A program made the translations under genes and the position numbers. Positions 23,106-34,633 of a stretch of DNA of 64,000 bases are shown piece after piece; position 1 is the stretch's first letter, and the number at the start of each line of letters is the position of its first letter. The stretch is from Candidula unifasciata. Lineage: Eukaryota > Mollusca > Gastropoda > Stylommatophora > Geomitridae. The DNA lies in contig CAJHNH020001113.1 in NCBI GenBank assembly GCA_905116865.2, positions 667,501-731,500 on the forward strand, in the 5' to 3' direction. The notes under the pieces were generated by a model. The model ran no database searches and had not been told where the DNA came from. It was given only the letters and a program-made list of their open reading frames with translations.

Positions 23106-23694
23106 AATTCTCTTCTATGGTAAATTTTAACAACACGGATGCATTCCATGTAATAATGCCACCAACTAAACAGAAATTTAAAAAGAAATTGAAAACATTA
23201 ACGAAACAAAATACTACTTACGTGACTCGGTCGTCGAGGCAGAAACAGCCTGGTCTGTATCCATACTCTCAATCATAGATTGTATACAATCATACAATTT
23301 CAGTCCCGGTAATTCTTTGACAATCTCCCAGCAGAACTCCTGTCAAGGTCCTTCGTGTCCAAATCCCATCAGTGGCCGCAAGAGGCCCACACAATGTCCC
23401 TAATGATCCTGGCTAATTTGATACAAATTAATCTCTTTTTTGAAATAATAGACGTGATCGACGGAGCGCTTGCCACTCTGGTCTCGCAGGACAGTCTCCA
23501 GCCAGACTTGGCGCCAAAGCTTTCGTAGATTCTTGAGTTAATGATTTTTGTCTTTGTGTGGTCGGGGAAGGTACTCTGATACATGAAAGAGAAAGGAAAA
23601 AAGGGTGGGCGGGTTAGTTAATTAATAATTATTATGGAATTAAGGAGAAAAATAACACTGAAAAATGTGCACCTGTTTGTATTTTTGGGGGTAC
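23106..23694. other. Intergenic, no gene recognised
   Basis: AT-rich unique-looking sequence, no supported exon. Confidence 0.5.
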
Positions 23695-23850
23695 CTTTTT
23701 ATCTGGTGCTTGCGGATCACAAGCTCATGGGTTCAGATCCTAACCTTCTCTTCCAGGTCGATCCAGCCTTGAGTGGGTACCAGGCAAAGTCATGGGAAGC
23801 GAAGGCGGCCAGTGTGATATTCACCACATGACCCATTAAGTATAGTATTT
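23695..23850 (+). mobile_element. Family A SINE, partial
   Basis: The B-box part GGGTTCAGATCC is followed by the family body AGGTCGATCCAGCCTTGAGT and GGGAAGCGAAGGCGGCCAGT. The A-box end is degenerate. Confidence 0.65.
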
Positions 23851-23979
23851 TATATATATATACATAGTGCAGACATCTTAAACGATCTCGGATGAGGCGA
23901 TGCACTTTATTCTTTTCTGGATAAGAGGAATTCCTGATAAGAAGAGCCACTTCTTGAGTCCCCAATATATACACATTCA

Positions 23980-24690
23980 TGAGTTATGAGTTAGATTATC
24001 TTCACAGCACTCCGGACACACCCATAGGCGCTCAGATTCCCCTCTCAACATATTCATCAGCGTTGTGCGGTTAATAGTACTAGTCCAATGTTGGTTAACA
24101 AGACTTCGTGTGAGTCCAGTGTGCTTCTCATGCTTGGCTGTGCCGATCTTTACTCCCAAATCGCGTAGTCTTAGAAGTGATGTGGACATGTTGGTTCCGA
24201 AACCCTCAGAACGTCCTATCTCTCTAAGGGCAATGACGATGTCTACTTGATCCATGGGCCGGCCATCTTCAATTAATGCAGTGTCTGCCAGTCTATCAGC
24301 TCTCTCATTACCAACAACGCCTGCATACCCTGGGGGGAATATGAAAGTAACTGCACACACAGGAGAATTTTGCAATGACTCAAGCCACTGTCTGAGTAAC
24401 CAGCCTGCCTCGACCGCCGGATCATACTTAAAGAATCACTCAGCACACACACGCGGGAATAGTCCTACGATCCCAGCGACATGAAAGCCTGTGTAACCGC
24501 CATCACCTCCATCGTCATGCTGCTGGTGGTCATGGAGAAGGTACTGCTGGCCTCCTTAACTGTTCTGCCTGAAGATCGAGCCCATGCACTCTTATGACCT
24601 TTAACGGACCCGTCTGTGAAGATCACCACATCTGTCTCATCTGACTTGTCACTGATAAGCGCGCATACCTCGGCATTAAACATACATTGC
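23980..24690 (-). mobile_element. LINE fragment with RNase H and CPECC tail
   Basis: Two frames on the minus strand form the end of an RNase H-bearing LINE. The first is VVIFTDGSVKGHKSAWARSS (catalytic Asp) with a SSMTMEVMAVTQAF block (Glu). The second has FPPGYAGVVGNERADRLADT (last Asp) and ends with LRGESERLWVCPECCEDN, a Cys-rich end also seen at 51040. The second catalytic Asp segment between the frames is broken. Same broad family as the elements at 49720 and 62100. Confidence 0.8.
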
Positions 24691-24879
24691 GGAGCGTGTC
24701 GTGAAGTCGACTAATTTAAGATTTTCAGAAAAATGATATGTAGGGAAGCAGATACAGAGGCAGATATTGTAGCCTAGCCGTAGTTAAGCATAAGGCAGCG
24801 TTACAACCTTGCAACCACGGATCCGTCATTCGACATGTGCAAAACTCGTAGGTTTTCTTGGTTGCAGGGAGAACTGTAA

Positions 24880-25330
24880 AGGAAGATGGCATTGCTTGGT
24901 AGTCCGACTACGGAGGTGATGGCTGTGACAGAAGCAATGACTGGCTAGAGACCAAACCCCCTTTTTGTGCTTTCTTATTCCATACGCACTTATGAAGATC
25001 TAACAAGGATGGCTTCAAAAATAATGGTTGGAATCTGAGGACATCTTGTCTGACAGGAATCAGTTTTACTTTTGTGTCAGGACACTGAAGTAAGGGGCAA
25101 TGAACGAGCGGATTGGTTTGCCGTCATCGTCCCGGTATGCACAGGAAAATAAAATTATTGACTGGGCCGATGGACTCAAAGCTCTCAGGGAGGCAGGAGG
25201 AATAGGTGAATTTCACAAGGCGACGGTGAATTGGCAATCTTGACAAGACTACGAGAATTTCGTGTCAAGTATGTTGCTAGACATGAACACTATACAGCCA
25301 AAGAAGAATAGCAAACCAATATAAAACTGG
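24880..25330 (+). mobile_element. LINE RNase H fragment, heavily decayed
   Basis: A TTEVMAVTEAMTG block (RNase H Glu region), an EVRGNERADWFA-like block near 25085, and a GLKALREAGG-like block near 25170 match the order of the element at 23980, in the opposite strand. Stops and frameshifts throughout. Confidence 0.55.
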
Positions 25331-25714
25331 TGTTATTTGTCGCCACACACTGGGGAAAAAAAAAAAAGGGGGGGGGGTACTAAAGATTTGATTTGCGCTT
25401 AAGGACCTGTCTGATGTGCAATGAAGAAGATCGGTCGATTAACTAAACACGTTACAACCGCACTTTTAAGGGTGAAGTCAGTAAAAGGTAAAACCGTACA
25501 ACAGAATCTGGTAATCCTAGTTTCAGCTTCATAGCAAACGGGTCACCCCACATATGCTCCGCTCCTGTGCCAACGAAAAACAAACGCAGCTCACAGTGTC
25601 ACGCCATGCACTCAACTCAGAAGCTGGGCGACGAAACTATAAACAACAGAATACAGTATCCCTTAGCATACGGTACAATCAGGTAAAGTTCACTATAATA
25701 TAGTATAGCACAGT
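25331..25714. other. Spacer, no gene recognised
   Basis: Contains an A run then G run near 25358-25378. Nothing recognised. Confidence 0.5.
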
Positions 25715-25905
25715 ATAGTTAAAAGACCACTGCTAGTAGACGCAAAGGCAGACCAAAAGAGAGAGGTCATGGTGGATGGCTTAAGACAGTGGCATGGAGG
25801 AATATCATTAGTGGAATTGATCCCGAACATCAGTGACCGAGAGCTGTGGAGATGCATGCATGCTTACTCAAGCAGGCAAGACACTTCATTATGATAATTT
25901 AGAAA
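25715..25905 (+). mobile_element. LINE 3' terminal fragment
   Basis: Encodes a typical LINE pol end: a GRPKERGHGGW-like block, then after frame loss ISDRELWRCMHAYSSRQDTS, with stop TGA at about 25890. A TTATGATAATTTAG tail follows. It differs from families b and c. Confidence 0.65.
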
Positions 25906-25929
25906 AGCATACTGTTCTTCCTTTTTCTT

Positions 25930-26190
25930 GTTTATGGGATGTATACTTCCAATGAAAGTTCTGACTTTTCGTCCACCTCTGGATTTTATTCTTTCTCCAG
26001 AATTTGCACATCCATTTTGCAGATCTAGCTTTTTGTATGCAGACTGCTGGTTCCTTGCATCTCAGACAAATTCACTCAAACTTCGAAGAAAGTCCTCAAT
26101 TAGTCGACTCTATTTTTTGGAGAGACAGACGGATTTGTGTGTTTGTCCCCACAATAGGGCCCCGGAACCCACACAACGAGGCTAAGATAA
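25930..26190 (-). repeat. Family B repeat, diverged
   Basis: Blocks matching the family include AATGAAAGTTCTGACTTTTC, GCAGATCTAGCTTTTTGTAT, TCCTTGCATCTCAGACAAAT and TTAGTCGACTCTATTTTTTG. A poly-pyrimidine stretch lies just left of it. Confidence 0.7.
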
Positions 26191-27192
26191 CAGTTCAATA
26201 TAGAACCAAAAATGTATAGTATGATTCAGTATACAATGCGATACAGTACAGCATATTTATTCTAACTAAAACATCTGATTATTAGAGAAATCCCTGCAAG
26301 CCAAATATGGTTGAGTTTATCAAATAAATACGGCGCCAGAAATGACAGTGAGGAAATTGGGCGGGAAGATTAGAGAAGTCTTTGGACAGGGAACAACAGA
26401 AAGCTGTTAGCTAATGGCCAATAGATGACGAGGTCAACACGCGTTGCCTTGGAAATGCTAACGGAGGCCGAAAGATAAGAAAGCCATAGCTATGCATAGT
26501 TTCGAAGTCTGGTTTTTCATAGAGTATTAGAGTGAACAAAAGTGTTAAATCGACTTTAGAATAATACACAAAACAGGCGTGGGCGAATATGCTTTTCCAC
26601 AATATAGACTGCAAGTCTTTTCTGAACGTTAGATGATTTCGGACTACGCCACTGGGTTGAGAAAGCAGGTGTTTCCAGAAGGTTGACGCGCCGATGCTAC
26701 GGAGTTCGTGCGTTATGCTTCTTTCTACCAGCTGGGAAAGATAAGCCATATAGGTCAACACTCAGTTCAGTGAAGTCGACCCTCTCGCCTTTAAACACCC
26801 TTCTGCCCCTTCCTTCTACTTATGCCGTAACATGTCGAATAGAAGGATCAGATGTAGTTTCCTGTCTTTTGCTAGTCGCGTTAATGTCATGCTGTGTTTC
26901 TGTAGTGTCTTCTTTGCTCCATTCACTCCTCTCTTGGTCGGCCTCTTGCCTTGTAACCTGCAGCTTTCATACATATTTTTTCAAGTGTTAAATATAAGAT
27001 TTATTCGTTATGCAGCATTATGTCACAATACTGGTGTTATGTTGCAACAATGGCATTATGTCAGAACAACGACATTATATCACAGCAATGGCTACCCATT
27101 TATATTTGAACAATCAACAAATGTAAATCTTTCATTTCTTGGAAACAACGAATAACACCGAGTACTTGTGCTGCAGCGGGTATAGAGTAGAC
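26191..27192. other. Intergenic, no gene recognised
   Basis: Frames at 26411-26761 (minus, 116 codons) and 26832-27155 (plus, 107 codons) are open, but I recognise no family or splice signals. A short ACAACGACATTATGTCA-like degenerate repeat lies near 27010-27090. Confidence 0.5.
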
Positions 27193-27395
27193 CAGTGATT
27201 CATAAACTTTTTTTTTTTAAAGTAGCGGCTTTTTTTTTTTTTTAATTAAACATTTTCCACGGTCCCCTAACCTAAGTAAAAGTATGACTATTCATATGTA
27301 AGGGACCAACACAAATAAAACTCGCGTATCTTCGAATATTTCGCGGCGCCCCTGTGAAGAAATCGCGGCTCCCCGGTGCAGTTTGGGAATCACTG
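27193..27395. mobile_element. Short hAT-type MITE
   Basis: 203 bp bounded by CAGTGATTCATAAACTT and, on the right, GCAGTTTGGGAATCACTG. These are imperfect inverted repeats of the CAGTG-type found in hAT elements. The flanks GAGTAGAC (27185-27192) and AAGTACAC (27396-27403) agree at 6 of 8 positions, consistent with an aged 8-bp duplication. No coding capacity. Confidence 0.7.
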
Positions 27396-27885
27396 AAGTA
27401 CACCATACATCACTACAACTGTATTTGAACATCTGTCGCGTTTCCAAATGCCAACAGTCTTTCTCTTTCTGGCTTCCTCTCCACATAAAGGGTTGTGTGT
27501 GGATATTGTCTTATGCTCCAGCGGCTGGCTGATTTTGTTCCATTGTGAGCAGATAACCAAACCATTTGATACTTTGATATTCAATGAAATCATTTACTGA
27601 CAGAGTGCCTACTGATGGCTTTTTAAGAGGGAAAAGTGCCGGTCTTCCCACAAGGTCCTGACAACATCTAGTTTATCGTGCATCAGTTAACCAAAACCAG
27701 CGATTTTATCTAACTGTTCATTTCCCAACACACTGACATGACCAGGAGAAAATATCCTAAGAACGCTAACTACCTGCCACCTCTAAAACGATGCCTGCCA
27801 CTTTCCACAAAGCATACGTGTCTTCCGCTTTCTTAACATGCCCTGTGAGTAAGTTACAATCACGACGTGTGAGTGCAACTGGTTC
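27396..27885. other. Spacer, no gene recognised
   Basis: Short frames only; none with a recognisable domain. Confidence 0.5.
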
Positions 27886-28110
27886 TTGAGCCAGAAGACT
27901 TTCTACAGTAGAATATCTAGGAATACGACAAGGGGAAGGCTAAGAAAGAGATGGATAAATGATTTAGCAGAAACCTGTAAAAGAAATGATCAAATCCATC
28001 ACCCGCACCACCCGAAAAGCGCAACACCAAGTCAAAAAACCACGACATTGGGCTAAAACCTGGTACCAGTGAAACGACAAACGAAGAACAAGTAGAAAAA
28101 GAATGGAAGT
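27886..28110 (+). mobile_element. LINE family c 3' end, diverged
   Basis: Encodes a YSRISRNTTRGRLRKRWIND-like stretch, comparable to SRTSGRKARGRPRKKWIDGV in the element at 16431. It is followed by a KRNDQIHHPHHP segment and a noncoding CACGACATTGGGCTAAAACC region that resembles the CCACGACACGGGGCTGCAAC end at 18614. Confidence 0.65.
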
Positions 28111-28419
28111 ATTTGCTAAAACACGTGTGCCGCCTCCACACTGAAGGTTGTCTACAGCGCGCCCATGCTGTTGTCTTGAAGAGTCTTTGAGCAAATTACG
28201 TGGTGAGACCCCAATCTCTTCGATCTCACTACTATCGAACTTCTTTTTCACCATCGAACTACTGTCCGAAAACCATAGCAACAACGACCCCGTCCTTCCC
28301 CACAGACATAAAACCTTAACACTCAAGGATCGCGAAATTGCTAAACGCAATCACTAACCCATACATAATAGGATCGTGAGTATCTGCAATAAAACCACCG
28401 TTGTTAAACATACCATCCA

Positions 28420-28740
28420 TTATCATTATGTAGCAGGTCCTTTGCAGAACGTCGATCTCATCACGGTCTGCCTGAAAGAAACTCTTGCCAGTTCTGCCTC
28501 ATGTACTTTCATACTCAAGGAGTCACTAATATCATGTGCCCATCTTCGTGTCGGTCGGCCCCTGCCCCTCCTTCCTGGTACCATGCCTTCTGCTATAATT
28601 TTTTCCAATCCATCGTGCCACTTGATATGACCAAAATATTTCAGCTTCCGAGACAGGATGCTGTTTATTAGCCAATCTTCCTTGATGTTCAGATCTTTCA
28701 AAATGTCAGTATTTCTCCTCTTCTTTGTCTAAGATATAAA
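28420..28740 (-). mobile_element. LINE family b 3' end
   Basis: The minus strand encodes MKDLNIKEDWLINSILSRKL, GRRGRGRPTRRWAHDISDSL and FCKGPAT-stop, as at 11480. The tail is ATAATGATAATGG. One frame spans 91 codons without a stop; the preceding KKRRNTDIL segment is frameshifted. Confidence 0.85.
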
Positions 28741-28809
28741 TATACACCATTACTAAATAATAGACTAACTGATTGCTGTACTTCTGGTTTTCTTATTTTT
28801 CTTTTCTTT

Positions 28810-29030
28810 CCCTCCTTGTTCGTATTCACCGGCTGTAAATCCCAGCGGAAAGTTCTGACTGCTCGTTTACTTTTCTTGCACTTTGATCTTATTCCAGAAC
28901 TTGAGCTGTGGTGCACATTCGTGTTCACAGACCTGGCTTTTTTTGTATTAGATTGGTGGTTCCTTTCTTCACAGGCAGAGGCACTTCGACGGAAACCCCA
29001 TTAATCAGTCGACTTTTATGCTGAGACACC
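28810..29030 (-). repeat. Family B SINE-like repeat
   Basis: Has GTTCGTATTCACCGGCTGTA, CCAGCGGAAAGTTCTGACTG, CAGAACTTGAGCTGTGGTGC and AATCAGTCGACTTTTATGCT. The upstream flank is TTTTTCTTTTCTTTCCCTCC, a degenerate version of the pyrimidine tail. Confidence 0.8.
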
Positions 29031-29420
29031 TTACTGGTCTATAAAAATAAGTCTCAAATGCCCCAAAGCACCTCTGACGTTTAGAGGGACCTTTAGCTTT
29101 GAAGCCCATTATAACGTATTGCTTTTGTGCACTCAAATGGTTTAAGCGCTCTTTCCACCCCCCCCCCCCACCAACAACAGCCCGAACCCTAGAAAATAAG
29201 ATGGATTAGCTAATTCAAACCAAAAAGATTTCTTCGTTCTTGGCAGTTTCACGCCTGGAGAAAGGTGACGGTACTGTGTACAGTTATGCATCATTTTTTT
29301 TTAAGCAATGCTGTTTTTAAATTTCGTGTGGGTTCTAGTGCCACAATTGAGGCAAAAGGGGTGGGGAATATATCCACTGCCATTGACAAGCACAACTAAG
29401 TTCCCCCCAAACAGCAAAGG
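29031..29420. other. Spacer with a C homopolymer
   Basis: C run at about 29159-29169. Nothing else recognised. Confidence 0.5.
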
Positions 29421-29580
29421 ACTCCTTTTCGGACCTTCAGGCACACTAGGCATATAGTACTAGACAAATAGACCAATCGGCACTTAGTGGGTTTTTTGGT
29501 CAGCGTCGCGCTGACCGCTTTTACTTCCCATGATTCCATTTGGTGTCCCTTCAAATGGCTGGGTCGACCTGACTGCAGCT
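29421..29580 (-). mobile_element. Family A SINE, 3' part only
   Basis: Blocks GGACCTTCAGGCACACTAGG, GACCAATCGGCACTTAGTGG and AAATGGCTGGGTCGACCTGA match the family body. The tRNA-like head is missing. Confidence 0.7.
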
Positions 29581-29712
29581 TTAAATGGGACTAATTCAGG
29601 GATCGGTGAAACCAGACGTGTTTGGCTGAAAGGTGAAGCATCACAACCTAGCTGTAAACTGCCACATACCTGCCATACTACCACCATATTAAGCGCGACA
29701 GCAGAAAGAGAT

Positions 29713-30078
29713 AAAGAAGAAGAAGAAGAAGAAAAAGAAGAAAAAGAAGAAAAAGAAGAAAAAGAAGAAAAAGAAGAAAAAGAAGAAAAAGAAGAAAAAG
29801 AAGAAAAAGAAAAAGAAAAAGAAGAAGAAGAAGAAAAAGAAGAAAAAGAAGAAGAAGAAAAAGAAGAAAAAGAAGAAGAAGAAAAAGAAGAAAAAGAAGA
29901 AGAAAAAGAAGAAGAAAAAGAAAGAAAAAGAAAAAAAAAGAAAAAGAAGAAGAAGAAGAAGAAGAAGAAGAAGAAGAAGAAGAAGAAGAAGAAGAAGAAG
30001 AAGAAGAAGAAGAAGAAGAAGAAAAAGAAGAAAAAGAAGAAAAAGAAGAAGAAGAAAAAGAAGGAGAAAAAGAAAAAG
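29713..30078. repeat. (GAA)n / (GAAAAA)n purine tract
   Basis: About 365 bp of plus-strand GAA with GAAAAAGAA interruptions. Long frames on both strands (polyE/K, polyF/S/L) are repeat artefacts. Confidence 0.95.
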
Positions 30079-30114
30079 ACCCAGACACTCTTTTCAACCT
30101 TATAAAACGGCTGT

Positions 30115-30300
30115 ATTCCCGTATGGGGGAGGGGGTGGGGCCAGAATAGACTAATTGGCTCTCCATCAAGCATGTCGTAGGAGTCGGCTAACTGGGGGCA
30201 TTCTTCGATGTCGGAGAGCAGAAAACCAAGACCCTGCATGCAAATAAGCCAAACACCTAGAATTTTCCGCCGGTTTACAGCCAGCGAAGACGAAGAAGTA
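30115..30300 (+). repeat. Family B repeat running into a GAA tract
   Basis: Family blocks ATCAAGCATGTCGTAGGAGT, CCCTGCATGCAAATAAGCCA and TTTCCGCCGGTTTACAGCCA are followed directly by GCGAAGACGAAGAAG and then a 100-bp GAA tract to 30398. The GAA tract at 29713 lies just upstream, so the copy sits between two purine tracts. Confidence 0.8.
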
Positions 30301-30398
30301 ACAGAAGAAGAAGAAGAAGAAGAAGAAGAAGAAATAGAAAAAGAAGAAGAAGAAAAAGAAATAGAAGAAGAAGAAGAAGAAGAAGAAGAAGAAGAAGA
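30301..30398. repeat. (GAA)n tract at the 3' end of a family B copy
   Basis: GAA with a few ATA and AAA interruptions. Position and sense fit an expanded 3' tail of the preceding element. Confidence 0.9.
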
Positions 30399-30937
30399 AA
30401 CGGCTTCATTATACTTTATAGGAGCACCCCGGCAGTAACGAAGTAGCTGACTGTCTTAAGTCGGCTGAGGCGTGGGAGACTGATGATATAATATAATAAT
30501 GGTAATAAAATAAACACAGACCTTACCACGCAACAGAAAGTAGTGTAATAAATGTCATACCATGGCAAACAAGAGGATCCAACAAGAGCAACCCTGAATA
30601 ATCTTGACCACATTCACACAATGTCCAGATGCCATGTACCGACATCTGCTAATAGCTGTGGTAAAAGCCTCCTCCGTGACTTTGCTGGATGATTACGCAG
30701 AAGGAGATAATAACTCGTCCGTTGCTGGGTTTTTGTTTAAAGCTTTGGCGCCGCCGATGGAATTGTGAAACTGGGCAGTGCGCTTGCGTGAGCAGGCTCC
30801 ACGCGATGAGAAATTAGAATGCAATGCTGGTACACAGGGGAGTACTTTTCTACGTTCAGTTCCAGCTGGAAGGGGAAAGTTGAAAGCAGGCGGACAAGCT
30901 GGCGGCAATACAAGCGGGAGGATAAAATTATCATCAT
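30399..30937. other. Spacer, no gene recognised
   Basis: Frames at 30693-30908 and 30737-30985 (minus) overlap in different frames and show no domain. Confidence 0.5.
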
Positions 30938-31330
30938 CACCATATAGCAGGTCCTTTGCAGAACGTCTCTTATCTCGATCTGCATTTAAAAAACATGATC
31001 TCTCACCAGCTCTTCACCCTAATGCACTTTGCTACCCAAGATGGCACTTGTATTCAGTGTACAAGGCTTAGGCGTTGCAAGCGCGCTTCGTAATGCCGGG
31101 GTACCGGGTTCGATCCCAGCTGCGGGCGATTCGTCTTGCGCTGGTTTCGACATTGGTACGCGAGCTGACCTTTCAGGAAGCAAAGGCAAACTACTGAACG
31201 TAAAATTTGCCTTAAAATCCCACAACAGCCAATAAATGCTTGGGTTGGTTCTGCAAAGTCATGTAAAGGCTACTCATCTAACTTTAACCCATGTTTTTGC
31301 TGGTCGGCCTCTGCCCCTCTTTCTTGGTAT
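30938..31330 (-). mobile_element. LINE family b fragment split by a SINE
   Basis: The 3' end block TAGCAGGTCCTTTGCAGAAC at 30943 and the upstream block GGTCGGCCTCTGCCCCTCTT at 31300 are adjacent in other family b copies. Here they are separated by about 230 bp that form a family E SINE. The tail is a TCATCATCA run on the plus strand (GAT type). Confidence 0.75.
31060..31285 (+). mobile_element. Family E tRNA-derived SINE
   Basis: An A-box-like GGCTTAGGCGTTGCAAGCG is followed by a perfect B box in CCGGGTTCGATCCC. The family body CGTCTTGCGCTGGTTTCGAC, GCAAACTACTGAACGTAAA and CCCACAACAGCCAATAAATG follows. Other copies at 37540, 39695 and 55905 are on the minus strand. Confidence 0.85.
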
Positions 31331-31856
31331 CAAGTCACTCGCATAGGACTGCAGGTGACACCTGGCTGGTGGAGCCGTTAACGGTGCAGTGGATATAATT
31401 TCTTCAGAGGTTGAACCGGGTATCCGGGACTTACCTTGTGGGTCTGCCGTCCAGATTGATTTTTAAATCTCAGGATGGTATGGTAAACCTCTCAAGTAGC
31501 AGCCCGGAGGGGCAGGTCCGTCTTAACGTATGGGCTCGCTGGGCATTCGCCCTGGCGCCCCATGCTAATCTGTGTATGTCAAGTGACCGGCCATAAATAA
31601 CGTTTGTTTTCGCAAAGTGGTTGTGGTAGGGGCCCCAGCACACTGGTTTTCCCAGGGGCACATAATGCTGTTAAGACAGCGCTGTGGAGGGGACAAACTG
31701 ATCGATCGATCAAAAGATGAAGGGGCAGCATACTGAGAGAATGTGATGCGATCGACAGTGGATGTAAGTACTTGTTTAACGCAGAGATTCCCAACAGTAT
31801 GTAACGTCACCCCCCCCCCCCCCCTTCTCCATTTCTCCGCCCCCATTTTTTTGTTC
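31331..31856. other. Spacer with a C homopolymer
   Basis: C run near 31811-31824. A 141-codon minus frame overlaps this region and the family B copy; I see no domain. Confidence 0.5.
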
Positions 31857-32120
31857 TTCTTCTTCTTCTTCTTCTTCGCGTTCACCAGCTGTACACTCTG
31901 GCGGAAAGTTTTGGTTGCTCGTCCACTACTGAACTGCAGTCCTGCTCCAGAACCTGAGTAATGCGTGTGCATCAGTTTTACAGATCTCATTCTCTTGAAT
32001 ACAGACTGTTGGTTTCTTGCCTCTGCTCCCCAATTAGTCCGACTTCAAATGCTTTTGGGGAGGCAGTGGGTCTAGTTTTCCCCACAATTAGTCGACTCTT
32101 ACTATAAAATGTTCTTTTGG
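31857..32120 (-). repeat. Family B repeat with TTC tail
   Basis: A TTCTTC run at 31857-31876 leads straight into GCGTTCACCAGCTGTACACT and GGCGGAAAGTTTTGGTTGCT, then ACAGATCTCATTCTCTTGAA and CCCAATTAGTCCGACTTCAA. In the sense orientation this is a GAA tail at the 3' end. Confidence 0.85.
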
Positions 32121-32389
32121 GGGGTGCCCTCCTATGAAGCATATCGTAAAAGTACACTGGTTAGGTGTGTTTCCTTTAAAGTTGAAGTACATCTGGCATT
32201 CCACGACATGGGGACCCAATCAGATCTGTAAAAGAACACTGAGCAGTTCGGGACAAAACTAACTTTCGTGGGACGACCTACCATAAATCCACGGATTCTA
32301 TAACGAAGAATTTGCAGGGAAAAGGGAAATCGAGAGTTAAATTGAAAAGTCATGGGTTAGAGAAAGAAAAGTTATTGAGAGGTGCGACT
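32121..32389. other. Spacer, no gene recognised
   Basis: Short frames only; a TATCGTAAAAGTACACTGGT block at 32140 looks like a family B scrap. Confidence 0.45.
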
Positions 32390-32600
32390 AAAAAAACTGG
32401 CTGGACACATTAAAAATGAGAATCGTCAAATGTATTTACTCATCCCTGCTGTATTTTGCAGAAACTTGGACAATAAGCAACTAGAAAATCGAACTGACTC
32501 TCTTGTAATGTGGATATGCAGAAGAAAAGGTATTACATGGAAGCAAAAACAGTCAAATACAGGGGTTCTGGAAAGAACTACGAATGAAAAGAGAACAACT
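32390..32600 (+). mobile_element. LINE RT C-terminal scrap
   Basis: A frame reading MRIVKCIYSSLLYFAETWTI matches the LYGAETWT-type segment after the RT domain of LINEs. The rest continues in a shifted frame with QLENRTDSLVMWICRRKGIT. Strongly decayed. Confidence 0.65.
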
Positions 32601-32669
32601 GGGGGGGGGGGAAGAGCAATGTATACCATGTTCAAAGACATCACTTGAATGAGTGACTTTCAATACCAC

Positions 32670-32800
32670 CCTGCCACACAAAGTGCCACTATTCGGATGC
32701 GAATCCCCCGGGCACTAGTCCCAGAAACCCCATGTGCAACCGTTAGGTTATATCAGGGCCCCAACGACAGCCTGGGATGGGGCTTTAAAATACCCCCCCA
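32670..32800 (-). repeat. Family C repeat, diverged
   Basis: AAAGTGCCACTATTCGGATG, then CCCAGAAACCCCATGTGCAA and AGCCTGGGATGGGGCTTTAA match family C on the minus strand. Confidence 0.65.
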
Positions 32801-33140
32801 AAAATTGCGCAAATTTTAGGCCGGGGTTAATAAGCAATCAGGGAGTCGCTGCGGCGAAATAGTTGTTTCCTCAGGATCCGAAGTTTATGAGTTTCGGTGA
32901 AGATATTAAAATATACTATTATCGGTTTACTTTGAATTATTGTTAAATTTGTTTCCATTGTCACTGTTTTCCTTCATCCGTTTTATTATTATTATAAATT
33001 TAATAATAATTTCTAGAACACAGCTGCTAATAGATAAGCAGTCTGATCTGTATCAACCTCAATCAAAACAAAGTTGCCGGATTCATATGGAAACTTGGAC
33101 AACACGATAGCTTTAACAACGAGATTAGTGTCCTGATATG
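32801..33140. other. Spacer, no gene recognised
   Basis: AT-rich; nothing recognised. Confidence 0.5.
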
Positions 33141-33430
33141 TTTTCTGGAACGACTGAAGTGGTGGTGGTGGCAGTAGTAGTAGCAACAGCAGCTGCTGAA
33201 AGTAGTGGTAATAAAATAAGATGGAGAAGAAAAAGAAAGAAGAAAGAAGAAGAAGAGGAAGAAGAAAACGAAAAAAAAAGAAGAAAAGAGAAAAAAGTAA
33301 ATGAAAGAACAAAAAAAAAAAAAAGAAAAAGAAAGGAAGAAGAACAAGAACAAGTAGAAAACGTTATAGGAGAAGGAAGAGAAAGTAGAAAAAAAAATAA
33401 GGAAAAGAAAATGTAATGAAAGAAGAGGAA
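33141..33430. repeat. Purine-rich GAA/AAG tract
   Basis: A GTGGTAGTAG prefix passes into about 230 bp of A/G sequence. Open frames on both strands are compositional. Confidence 0.85.
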
Positions 33431-34214
33431 TTTGAAGAAGAACAACAATAGTAAGAACAATGACAAAACAAGGATAATAAAAACAAAAGAAGTCAAACAC
33501 GGACACACAAAATGTCCTCTATCTATTGATATATAAAAACGAAAGACCAGCTAAATAAAACAAGTCACATCTACTCACCAATATAAAACTCAGTGTTAAA
33601 GCTTCCAACAAAACTGAAGTACTTTTAGCGAAACAAGAGATATTCAAGCACACGCGATCGGTCAGCGGTCAATCCATTGAATGAATAAGTCCCAGATGAA
33701 GGCAACTACTATTTAGAAGGACTCGACCCGACACGCCCCATTAACACGATTGGCTAATTCACTCTGGGCTCCTCTTATTCTTGTACCGGAGCGATAATCC
33801 CAGTGGTTCCCAAAGTATTATCCTGGAGTGGCAGCAGATGTGCTGACCTGCAGGATCAGTTGATGGTCATACATTCAATCCCCCCACCCCCCTCCCCCTT
33901 TTTTCTCCTGTTCTTCACGGCAAGGATTTTCTATCCACTGACTTAGGCTGTGAAGCCGACTTAGTTTGATATATGTGCTTGGATTGTTTGTGAGAAATAA
34001 AGGCGACCTTATAGCATTGGTCACATCTATAGATCACCAATTGGTCTAAACATACCCTATACTCTTCACAGAATAAAATTATTCGTTCTTTATGTAGTTA
34101 TAGGTAAGAGGAAACATCTGCAACAAACAAAAAACGGGGGGGGGGGGGGGGGGGAGGAATACCCCCCCCCCTTTGAAAATTTTGTAGAGGGCGTCAAAGA
34201 ACCTAAGCCTTGTT
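33431..34214. other. Spacer with a possible hAT end and a decayed SINE
   Basis: CAGTGGTTCCCAAAGT at 33801 resembles a hAT terminus, but no matching right end was found. A CATACATTCAATCC block near 33870 and GAAATAAAGGCGACCTTATA near 34004 are family A-like. A G run lies near 34136-34154 with a C run at 34163-34171. Confidence 0.45.
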
Positions 34215-34269
34215 TAAAAGCGAAACAGTAGTAGTTGTAGTAGCAGCATCGGCAGTAGCAGCAGCAGCT

Positions 34270-34303
<34 letters not shown>

Positions 34304-34358
34304 TAGTAGTAGTAGTAGTAGTAGTAGCAGCAGCAGCAGCAGCAGAAGTAATAGTTAA

Positions 34359-34409
<51 letters not shown>

Positions 34410-34434
34410 CAGCAGCAGCAGCAGAAGTAATAGT

Positions 34435-34503
<69 letters not shown>

Positions 34504-34573
34504 CCAATTTTAGTACAGTAGTAGTAGTAAGTAGTAGTAGTCTGGTAGTAAGTAGTAGTAGTCCGGTAGTACT

Positions 34574-34633
<60 letters not shown>

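Noticed and set aside
26411..26761. A 116-codon minus frame as a gene
   Set aside because: No domain, no splice sites and no repeat evidence supports it; open by chance is likely.
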